Shown here piece by piece: positions 1 through 5,062 of a DNA stretch of 8,065 nucleotides; within the stretch, counting starts at the first letter, position 1, and each line of letters begins with the position of its first letter. The position numbers and the translations under genes are program-made. Source of the DNA: Firmicutes bacterium CAG:24053_14 (lineage in GTDB: Bacteria > Bacillota > Clostridia > Oscillospirales > Oscillospiraceae); assembly GCA_001916715.1 (NCBI GenBank), contig MNSZ01000015.1, positions 1 through 8,065 on the forward strand. The letters are read 5' to 3'. The notes under the pieces are model-generated. The model saw only the letters and a list, made by a program, of their open reading frames with translations, was not told where the DNA came from and made no database searches.

Positions 1-21
1 GTTCGAATCGGGGCAGACGCT
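1..21 (+). tRNA. Possible 3' end of a tRNA cut by the window edge
   Basis: The window opens with GTTCGAATC, the T-loop signature of bacterial tRNAs. The bases after it could serve as the 3' half of the T stem (9-13), the 3' acceptor strand (14-20) and a U discriminator at 21. No CCA is encoded. The 5' part lies outside the window, so the pairings cannot be tested and the amino acid cannot be assigned. A chance match is possible. Confidence 0.3.
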
Positions 22-50
22 CTGAAACAGCGATTTGCATCTATGGTTTG

Positions 51-82
51 AAAGAAAAAATCCGGGCCTGAAAAAGCCCGGA
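51..82 (-). terminator. Intrinsic terminator, minus strand
   Basis: A 7-bp GC-rich stem (61-67 with 76-82) has an 8-nt loop. Read on the minus strand it is followed by a run of six U (55-60) and further U-rich sequence. It would end transcripts arriving from the tRNA-like fragment at 137-164. On the plus strand no U-run follows the hairpin. Confidence 0.75.
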
Positions 83-89
83 AACGGTT

Positions 90-118
90 GATGCGCCTGA
101 CTTTTCGCCAGACGCATC
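90..118 (-). other. Imperfect 12-bp hairpin upstream of the terminator
   Basis: Bases 90-101 pair with 107-118 around a 5-nt loop. The two non-Watson-Crick positions (96/112 and 100/108) are G-U wobbles in minus-strand RNA but C-A mismatches in plus-strand RNA. The hairpin is therefore better formed in minus-strand RNA. It has no U-run of its own and probably works with the 51-82 terminator as a double 3' structure, or as an RNA-processing element. Confidence 0.5.
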
Positions 119-136
119 TATACCGTTTCGTTAATA

Positions 137-212
137 TGGCGCAGTGGGAGGGATTCGAACCCTACGAGAGCCGTAAAAGACGGGTACTAACGTACCCGCA
201 AATGCTCTGTTT
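137..212 (-). other. tRNA 3'-end fragment, putative att site of an integrated element
   Basis: Read on minus, 137-139 give CCA, 140 a G discriminator, 141-147 a 3' acceptor strand (CCACTGC), and 148-164 a T arm with loop TTCGAAT and four of five stem pairs. The matching 5' acceptor strand (GCAGTGG) is not found upstream on this strand, so only the 3' part of a tRNA is present. Further upstream lie a 7-bp hairpin (181-187 with 192-198) and an A-rich TTGAAAAC motif near 209-216 that resembles an anticodon loop. However, the intervening region looks too long for a normal variable arm. Tyrosine recombinases commonly use tRNA 3' ends as attachment sites and leave such copies at an element boundary. 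The tRNA identity is undecided; G73 would suit Ser, Asp or Asn. Confidence 0.55.
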
Positions 213-254
213 TCAAGGGTTTTCCCCAAAGCTGTTGATACCAATGGGATTTCA

Positions 255-278
255 TTTGTGGTCAAATTTGTGGTCAAA
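255..278. repeat. Two perfect 12-bp tandem repeats next to the att-like site
   Basis: The unit TTTGTGGTCAAA occurs at 255-266 and again at 267-278 without a gap. Short direct repeats close to a recombination core are typical arm-type binding sites of tyrosine integrases. That role is inferred from position only, since no integrase gene is present here. Confidence 0.6.
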
Positions 279-323
279 ATGGGGCGCGACCCGCAGGTGC
301 GAAGCACCGAAAGGAGGCTCCAA

Positions 324-1244
324 ATGAAAACAAAAGAACACGTTTCAGACAGGCGTGAACGGTTCTGCGTCCTGCCCCCGAAGGCAGGGAACCCTATCAG
401 GGGAGCGCCTTCCCCATCCCTGCCTGAGATTATATACGATGTTCGGGTGAAGGTCAAGAGTATCGAAAATAATTTGAAGGCACTGCGTGCTGCCCACAAG
501 AAAATCGGATGGACTTTAGAGAATTTTGAAGACGACCTGCAGGGCGTCCGGAGGATTATTGACGCCGATACTTCCGATGAAAGTGCCGCCCGAAGAGCGG
601 CACTGCTGCAGAAAGCGGTTGATGAATTAGCAAATAACACCTGCCTTCCCTTCATGAAAATGTGGGATTCGGTGTGCGAGCTTGAGAGTATTTCTCTGCA
701 ATGGAAGACCCGCGAAGCGGACGTTTCGGATGATTTTTGCGTCGAGCTTTTTGAAAAAACACGACGGGAAGCGGGCCTGTTTGATGCTTTTGTGGAGGCG
801 GATTTGCTGCTGGTCAGGATGCCAGCACTGCCCTCGATTCGGGCTCACGGCACGGTTGTAAACGGGCGGAAGATGGTCATTTATGACACGCAGATGTTCG
901 TTGAAAAGGTGCGCGGAGCCGTGCTCTCCGTGGAGGATTCACTGCCCAAAATCGCTCGAAAATGCGTGACGTATGTTTTCATTTATAACAGCCTCACGAC
1001 TCCCTGTCTTGACTCCGACAACCACGCAACGAAGGCGATTACCGATGAAATTTGCTCTCATTTCGAGGGCGGGGACGATGGTCTTTGCACCGATTTTCGC
1101 TTCTACACGAGGGTGTCGGAGACCATTCCTGCGGGGACTTACGTTACGATTTCTCCCATGGAAGGGCCGCTTCCAACGCCGGAAAATATCATCAGAATAT
1201 GGGAGGCTCGCCAGCGAAGCAGCGGGGCTGCTGTAGGCCATTAA
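324..1244 (+). CDS. Uncharacterised 306-residue protein of an integrated element
   Basis: The start at 324 is chosen because a strong AAGGAGG (311-317) lies 6 nt before it; the open frame extends further upstream without such a site. No family is recognised with certainty. Residues 35-105 are charged and helical (VKSIENNLKALRAAHKK region), with a possible short coiled coil. Residues 160-280 form an alpha/beta segment beginning LLLVRMPALPS. It contains D230-x-D232-N233, K237, D241 and D251-D252, and then IPAGTYVTI (268-276). This order of acidic residues recalls RusA-type Holliday-junction resolvases (D-x-DN...K...D...DD), but overall similarity is not evident and the resemblance may be coincidental. 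There is no signal peptide or membrane segment, so it is probably cytoplasmic. It is the first gene inside the presumed element boundary, 247 nt before the next plus-strand gene. Confidence 0.75.
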   Translation: MKTKEHVSDRRERFCVLPPKAGNPIRGAPSPSLPEIIYDVRVKVKSIENNLKALRAAHKKIGWTLENFEDDLQGVRRIIDADTSDESAARRAALLQKAVDELANNTCLPFMKMWDSVCELESISLQWKTREADVSDDFCVELFEKTRREAGLFDAFVEADLLLVRMPALPSIRAHGTVVNGRKMVIYDTQMFVEKVRGAVLSVEDSLPKIARKCVTYVFIYNSLTTPCLDSDNHATKAITDEICSHFEGGDDGLCTDFRFYTRVSETIPAGTYVTISPMEGPLPTPENIIRIWEARQRSSGAAVGH

Positions 1245-1252
1245 AAGAGGGC

Positions 1253-1491
1253 TAAATTGGTCGCATCAAAACGACCGCTCCAATGGCCGCTTTGGTGAGA
1301 ACGTGGTGCAAGTGCAATCCATTGATTTTACTGGATTTTACGAGCCTTAAAATCGAAAAATGCCATTGCCGATATTGACCAAGGTACAATCAGCAAGAAA
1401 TTTATGCCCGCCCCTGAGAGACTAAAAACGCTGTTGATCTACCCCATTTTCGGGGGCGGGCATCCTGAAAATAGTAAAAGGAGGATGGAGA
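1253..1491 (+). promoter_or_regulatory. Leader of the winged-helix gene with an 11-bp inverted repeat
   Basis: This stretch between two plus-strand genes contains several inverted repeats. GGTCG/CGACC lies near 1258-1276, and a 7-bp GATTTTA/TAAAATC hairpin lies at 1334-1340 with 1348-1354. The strongest is a perfect 11-bp pair ATGCCCGCCCC (1404-1414) with GGGGCGGGCAT (1453-1463), spaced 38 nt apart. The right arm can instead pair locally with CCCC at 1442-1445. Two mutually exclusive hairpins just before the ribosome site (AAAGGAGG, 1477-1484) suggest control of translation or elongation. No clean promoter is visible; TACAAT at 1385-1390 is a weak -10 candidate. Confidence 0.45.
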
Positions 1492-1508
1492 ATGCCAACC
1501 CACTATAA
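1326..1508 (+). pseudogene. Small open frame overlapping the next gene, start unclear
   Basis: This frame reads ...SKNAIADIDQGTISKKF (about 1350-1403) and continues to a TAA at 1506-1508, overlapping the start of the next gene by 17 bp. The DQGTISKKF stretch looks protein-like. The only ATG in frame is at 1404, which would give a 34-residue peptide with a poor ribosome site. A different frame starting at ATG 1283 reads through to a TGA at 1376-1378 and could join this one by a single frameshift near 1350. It may be a decayed small gene or a coupled leader peptide. A chance open frame is possible. Confidence 0.25.
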
Positions 1509-2664
1509 CGTGAAAATGAAAATGTTATATGCCCTCGCTATATGTGGTCTTGTCCGTCGGGATGACCTTGCGATTTTTTCCGAGACAATGAACGCAGGTT
1601 CCCACGACATTATGGATTTGATTAGCGCCGGTTTTGTGAAGGAGTCGAGCGCAGAGGTTGATATTCGCATTGGGGGAAGAAGTCGGAAGCGGGTGCGCCG
1701 CGTCTGCTGTATCACAAACAAAGGCTTGGCTTTTCTTTTGGAGTTCGGCGGCGCACTGTTCCCTTGGCTGGAGAGAATCCCCAAGAGTATCATCGGAAGC
1801 GTCAACCTGCGCGGTGGTACGCTGGCGCGGAAAGCGCCGTTGGACCGCCGCTTGAATTTGGCTGGGGCGAACTGCTTTTACGCTGCCGCAGGTTTTGAGG
1901 TTCACCCGCTGGTATTCGGTGATGACGAGGACAGTCAGAAACCTGCGCTGACGGCTATCATTGCGAACGCGGTGGGTGATTTCGCTCCGGAGGAAAGTAC
2001 AGTATACTACAACGCCATCGAGGTGAAGCGGAAGTGTATTGACGCAGACGCAGAGGATTCTCACTCCCAGAGATTTACTCGGCAGGTCGGATTCGCGGCG
2101 TATTCCAAAAATGATTTCAGCATCTATGTCATTCCGCAGGGCGGCATGAGATGGAAAACAGAAATTGCAAAAAAAGAGTGGCGGCTGTTTTACGACTATC
2201 GCAGTAAAATCCGTATGCATCAAATGAAGGAGTGCTATGCTGTCCTCTTTGCTCGTAACCCTCGTGACTTTGCGGCGCTGTTTCGGTCTATTAAGGATTT
2301 CTCCGGCAGGAAAATTAAAATGCGGCGGCTATATGTCGTCCCAATGAAGTGCGAGGGGCGCAAGGACAACTCTATAGCCGTGACAACAGGCTTCGATAGA
2401 GAGTGTGAGAACTGCATTGCCAAACTGGAAGAGGATGCAAGATTTGAACGAAACACAAGCTCGTTCACCTTTCCGTTCCGTACGTGTCGGGAGGGGGAAA
2501 TTTACCATGTAGCGCTTGGAACGGTAATGGAGCTTTACAACATTCACTACATCAAAGAGAAAGCGGATGAGGGAATGCCTGTAGTGATTTACTGCTACCG
2601 ACATCAAGTCCCCTATTATCGAGCAGTGTTCGGGGATGATATACTTTATGATTTTGCGGACTGA
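1492..2664 (+). CDS. Winged-helix protein with EVKRK motif, replication-relaxation-like
   Basis: The start follows a strong AAAGGAGG (1477-1484) at 7 nt spacing. The product is 390 residues. Residues 8-84 have the layout of a winged helix: a helix beginning KMKMLYALAICGLV, a recognition-helix region near SHDIMDLISAGFV, a basic beta-wing (GGRSRKRVRR, 61-70), then ITNKGLAFLLE. The middle (170-215) holds YYNAIEVKRK, and later FSIYVIPQGGMRW. The shape resembles replication-relaxation and accessory DNA-binding proteins of mobile elements in Firmicutes. The E-x-K pair also fits a nuclease-like core, though a full PD-(D/E)xK site is not demonstrated. No membrane segment is seen. It probably binds element DNA in replication, transfer or control; this is inference. 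It converges with the ATPase gene on the other strand, and their 3' ends overlap. Confidence 0.72.
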   Translation: MPTHYNVKMKMLYALAICGLVRRDDLAIFSETMNAGSHDIMDLISAGFVKESSAEVDIRIGGRSRKRVRRVCCITNKGLAFLLEFGGALFPWLERIPKSIIGSVNLRGGTLARKAPLDRRLNLAGANCFYAAAGFEVHPLVFGDDEDSQKPALTAIIANAVGDFAPEESTVYYNAIEVKRKCIDADAEDSHSQRFTRQVGFAAYSKNDFSIYVIPQGGMRWKTEIAKKEWRLFYDYRSKIRMHQMKECYAVLFARNPRDFAALFRSIKDFSGRKIKMRRLYVVPMKCEGRKDNSIAVTTGFDRECENCIAKLEEDARFERNTSSFTFPFRTCREGEIYHVALGTVMELYNIHYIKEKADEGMPVVIYCYRHQVPYYRAVFGDDILYDFAD

Positions 2665-4039
2665 ATGAAAGGCGAGAGGCGATCCGCATTGCGGATCGCC
2701 TCTCGCCTAGATGGCAGCCGGCTGGCAGATGGAGGATGTTATCGGAGCGCATGACATCCTTTGTGTAGAGAATATAGGACTCACCTATTTTCGAGGAAAA
2801 CTTTGCGCGGAATTTGTCCAACGATGCGTGGCTGCGGTAGTTGCCGGACTTTACTTCGATGGGGGCTATTTTTTTGCCCTCGGCAATCAGGAAATCGACC
2901 TCCATGTGGTTTTCCCGATGCTCCTTATCACAGCGAGAGTAGAAGTAGAGCTTATGCCCACGACACCGGAGCATCTGCGCCACCATGTTTTCCAAAATCA
3001 TGCCCTCGTTTACATCCAGCTTGTCAAAGAGAATGGCTTTATATAACTCGTTGTCTGTATAGCCCTTGTCCATGAACGTCTGTGTTACCAGCAGTCCCGT
3101 GTCTGCCATGTAGCATTTCTGTGTGGTGTGGTCGGCGCTGAGGGCAAGCCCTACATTGGGGTCGGTGGCGTTGAAGCAGGTGTTGACCACCATCGCCTCG
3201 TTCAGCCAGATAAAGGAATCCTCATAGGAACGAAAACGCGCATTTTCGCCCAGCGAACTCAGGCGATATTTCTTTTCTTTTTTGGATAGCTGACCGGGGA
3301 TACCGTCGAAAACCGCATAAACCTTATCCTCGTATCCCTCGGCAAACTTGGCTACGTCGTCGCGGTAGAGCCGCAGGATGTTCCGCTTGACCGCATCGGA
3401 GGCGGCAAAGTCCTTCCCGTTCAGGTAGGCGAGGACGGATTGTGGCATCCCGCCCACCAGCAGGTACTGCCGGAAGCTGTTCATGACCTTTCGATGCACC
3501 GCCTGACCCAAGGGTTTTCGCGCCTCGAATGCCTGCCGGATAAACGGAACGGTGACCTCATCACCCAGCGCCCATAGAAATTCCTCAAAGTCCAAGGGGA
3601 ACATCTCCAGATGTTCCTCCTCCGATGGGATGATAATGTCCTTGACGTTCTTCTTGAGCCGGATGAGAGAACCGGTTTCCAAATAATCGTAGCGCCCATC
3701 CGCCACAAGGTACTTGATAAGCTGCCGTGCGCGGGGGAACTGCTGCACCTCGTCAAACACGATGAGGGACTCTCTGTTGTAAAGCTGTGTTCCGAAGAAG
3801 ACGGACAGCTTGGCAAAAAACATATCGAGGTCGGTGCTGTCATTTTCAAAGATGTCCAGCACATCCTTCGGGACATTTCCGAAATCAATAATGATATGGC
3901 TTTTATACTCGTTCGCTGCGAACTCCTTGGCAATGAAACTCTTGCCAACGCGCCTTGCTCCGTCAATCAGCAGCGCTGTCGTCCCGCCGCTTCGCTGCTT
4001 CCACGCGACGAGGTCATTATAAATTTTCCGCCTCAGCAT
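2552..4039 (-). CDS. AAA ATPase with DUF4143 and nuclease-like C-terminus
   Basis: TCAGGAGG (4047-4054) precedes the ATG at 4037-4039. Walker A is GARRVGKS (27-34) and Walker B LIVFDE (92-97), followed by YLETGS (119-124) as the usual sensor region. LLVGGMPQSV (193-202) and the segment to about 320 (KCYMADTGLL) are typical of the DUF4143 family. The C-terminal part has E380-V-D382 and E395-V-K397, a PD-(D/E)xK-like arrangement. Such proteins are common in gut anaerobes; their substrates are mostly unknown, and DNA- or defence-related roles have been suggested. Homologs normally stop soon after the LPA motif (about residue 440). Here the frame continues for some 50 more residues through the 17-bp hairpin and into the antisense of the neighbouring gene. 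This suggests loss of the normal stop, with residues after about 443 non-native. It is transcribed alone, from a promoter with 33-bp phased repeats. Confidence 0.88.
   Translation of the reverse strand: MLRRKIYNDLVAWKQRSGGTTALLIDGARRVGKSFIAKEFAANEYKSHIIIDFGNVPKDVLDIFENDSTDLDMFFAKLSVFFGTQLYNRESLIVFDEVQQFPRARQLIKYLVADGRYDYLETGSLIRLKKNVKDIIIPSEEEHLEMFPLDFEEFLWALGDEVTVPFIRQAFEARKPLGQAVHRKVMNSFRQYLLVGGMPQSVLAYLNGKDFAASDAVKRNILRLYRDDVAKFAEGYEDKVYAVFDGIPGQLSKKEKKYRLSSLGENARFRSYEDSFIWLNEAMVVNTCFNATDPNVGLALSADHTTQKCYMADTGLLVTQTFMDKGYTDNELYKAILFDKLDVNEGMILENMVAQMLRCRGHKLYFYSRCDKEHRENHMEVDFLIAEGKKIAPIEVKSGNYRSHASLDKFRAKFSSKIGESYILYTKDVMRSDNILHLPAGCHLGERRSAMRIASRLSFSPQNHKVYHPRTLLDNRGLDVGSSKSLQAFPHPLSL
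2670..2708. terminator. Perfect 17-bp hairpin between convergent genes
   Basis: GGCGAGAGGCGATCCGC (2671-2687) is perfectly complementary to 2691-2707 with an ATT loop, and A2670/T2708 extends the stem. It begins 6 bp after the stop of the winged-helix gene and would stop or stabilise that transcript. No U-run follows on either strand, so it is not a canonical intrinsic terminator. On minus it is read through as codons 445-457 of the ATPase gene. Confidence 0.6.
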
Positions 4040-4079
4040 ACCGATTCCTCCTGACTTTCAGAGTCGTGTTGTTTTCCTT

Positions 4080-4109
4080 AGTTTAACACAGGTATGCACG
4101 AAAAGGCAA
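4080..4109 (-). promoter_or_regulatory. Promoter of the AAA ATPase gene
   Basis: On the minus strand TTGCCT (4104-4109) and TAAACT (4080-4085) are separated by 18 bp, about 40 bp upstream of the start codon. The -35 hexamer lies inside the first of three direct repeats, so a protein bound to the repeats could block or recruit RNA polymerase. Confidence 0.5.
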
Positions 4110-4174
4110 GTTAAAAATGTCGATATTTGCACGAAACGGCAGCTATGCAGTTTTTAATACTGCACGAAACGGCA
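4095..4174. repeat. Three 14-bp direct repeats at exact 33-bp spacing
   Basis: TGCACGAAAAGGCA (4095), TGCACGAAACGGCA (4128) and TGCACGAAACGGCA (4161) start exactly 33 bp apart, close to three helical turns, so all face the same side of the DNA. The sequences between them are A/T-rich and not conserved. The first copy covers the -35 of the ATPase promoter. The arrangement fits an operator or iteron array. It is too short, and the unit too small, for a CRISPR array. Confidence 0.7.
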
Positions 4175-4211
4175 GGTTTAACGCCTGCCTTTGTAGCAGT
4201 CAAGAAAGACG

Positions 4212-4249
4212 GGCCGCATGATCTGTGCGGAGGCACAGATCATGCGGCC
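4212..4249 (-). terminator. Second perfect 17-bp hairpin, upstream of the ATPase promoter
   Basis: GGCCGCATGATCTGTGC (4212-4228) pairs perfectly with 4233-4249 around GGAG. On minus the hairpin is followed by CGTCTTTCTTG, a moderately U-rich tail, so it may end minus-strand transcripts from the non-coding block and insulate the ATPase promoter. Its stem length equals that of the hairpin at 2671-2707, but the sequences differ. Confidence 0.5.
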
Positions 4250-4694
4250 TGCGTTGCGTTGCGTGAAGTAAAACTATTCGACGGGCTTTTAGAATTTTCA
4301 ATCAGGCTGTCGTGTTATATATGACTTAACACGCCCCCTGTGTTTTTAGGACAATCTGCGGTCAATCACTGATTTTCATAGTTTCCGCTTCGCCACGAAA
4401 GTCATTATGCTTTGGTGCTCGTGGACGCTTAGGAATCCGAAACAACGAGACACCCCCTCAGAACCCCGCTGTGCCACGCCGCAGAGTTGGGTATAGTTTC
4501 AGGCACACGGACAGTTCCGCGCTTGCCGTGCCCCGTCTGAGGCCCTTAGCGGGTACGCCGCCGCACGCTGCTGATCAGCATATAGCCGGAACGCCTCGTA
4601 TGGGCGGGAGGGCAGCGGATACCCGCATAGTTTAACAGACACACTCCTTTACGCACGTTGCCTGCCATAAGCCTCTCTGCTCGGCATTCGCTTG
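4250..4694. other. Non-coding GC-rich region, content unexplained
   Basis: Neither strand holds a convincing gene here. On minus, three frames stay partly open for 20-40 codons with no ribosome site. Structure is present. CGTGTTA/TAACACG lies at 4311-4317 with 4327-4333. A bulged hairpin on minus near 4394-4425 has CCACGA pairing with TCGTGG. A 12-bp palindrome TGCTGATCAGCA sits at 4569-4580, and minus-strand GCGGGTA near 4619-4625 can pair with TACCCGC near 4550-4556. ATAGTTT occurs three times (4378, 4493, 4627). It could be a structured RNA, a transfer-origin region or the remains of a gene. Confidence 0.4.
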
Positions 4695-4728
4695 AAAAAA
4701 TAGGGAGGAGTGAGTTTCACTCCTCCCT
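4695..4728 (-). terminator. Intrinsic terminator of the candidate small RNA
   Basis: A perfect 12-bp stem (4702-4713 with 4717-4728) has a 3-nt loop and is followed on minus by A and six U (4695-4700). On plus the same hairpin is followed by CACTTTTTG, so it may also stop plus-strand transcription weakly. Confidence 0.88.
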
Positions 4729-4952
4729 CACTTTTTGATTGAGAGTTTTCTGCTGGTTGTCAGCCGTGACATTCCTCAGCGAAACGTCTGTTGGCACAAG
4801 TAGTTTAAGTCCCCTGCGTGGACTACAACGGTTGCTGCTCGTTGCCAGCCACGGCATCCAGTTAAGATGCCAACAGTTATGGGTGTTTACCCTGTCCCAT
4901 ATCCAGCACAACTTTTTGCAGTGCTCTCACACTGGGAAGCATTACTGCTCCT
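4695..4952 (-). ncRNA. Candidate structured small RNA, about 255 nt
   Basis: A consensus promoter on minus (4959-4987) predicts a start near 4951-4952, and an intrinsic terminator ends at 4695. Between them there is no ORF with a ribosome site, but many hairpins. The 5' hairpin is GGAGCA/TGCTTCC (4935-4951) with a GTAA loop. Others are AGCAC/GTGCT (4905-4925), TATGGG/CCCATA (4878-4901), GGCATC/GATGCC (4853-4871), AGTCC/GGACT (4808-4824), and nested GCTG and GTCA stems (4752-4780). A 9-bp long-range helix (4868-4876 with 4788-4796) excludes the 4853-4871 hairpin, so two alternative folds exist. I do not recognise tmRNA, RNase P RNA, SRP RNA or a T-box. 6S RNA is unlikely because the 5' end folds locally. 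It may act in trans, or as a switch for something downstream. Confidence 0.6.
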
Positions 4953-4958
4953 GTGAGT

Positions 4959-4987
4959 ATTATATGCTTTCCTCAAAAGCGTGTCAA
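4959..4987 (-). promoter_or_regulatory. Consensus sigma-A-type promoter of the candidate small RNA
   Basis: TTGACA (4982-4987 on minus) and TATAAT (4959-4964) both match the housekeeping consensus exactly, with an ideal 17-bp spacer. A palindrome AAAAGCG/CGCTTTT (4975-4981 and 4989-4995) flanks the -35 hexamer and looks like an operator. Confidence 0.85.
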
Positions 4988-5003
4988 TCGCTTTTCAAGC
5001 ACG

Positions 5004-5032
5004 TTGCGGTGGGGTGAAACTTATGATATACT
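5004..5032 (+). promoter_or_regulatory. Promoter of the lipoprotein operon
   Basis: TTGCGG (5004-5009) and TATACT (5027-5032) have a 17-bp spacer and lie 30 bp before the first start codon. The -35 boxes of this promoter and of the minus-strand one are only 16 bp apart, back to back. Confidence 0.6.
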
Positions 5033-5062
5033 CAAGGCATACTTGGTGCGGGGAGGAGCCTT

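Noticed and set aside
131..655. Minus-strand open frame of 174 codons
   Set aside because: It is antisense to the gene at 324-1244 and ends by reading through the tRNA fragment. Its end resembles spurious read-through of att sites.
1283..1378. 31-residue cysteine-containing peptide starting at ATG 1283
   Set aside because: There is no ribosome site, and the frame ends in the middle of the leader. It is kept only as a possible 5' part of a decayed gene.
4095..4174. CRISPR array
   Set aside because: There are only three 14-bp units with 19-bp A/T-rich gaps and no cas genes. The unit is shorter than CRISPR repeats.
4127..4324. Plus-strand open frame of 65 codons
   Set aside because: It runs through two of the 33-bp repeats and the 17-bp hairpin, has no ribosome site, and its composition is not protein-like.
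4695..4952. 6S RNA, tmRNA, RNase P RNA, SRP RNA or T-box leader
   Set aside because: None of the signature sequences is seen. The 5' end folds locally rather than pairing with the 3' end as in 6S RNA, and no tRNA-like ends are present.
4739..5017. Plus-strand open frame of 92 codons across the small RNA
   Set aside because: It has no ribosome site, overlaps the terminator and both promoters, and is antisense to the candidate RNA.
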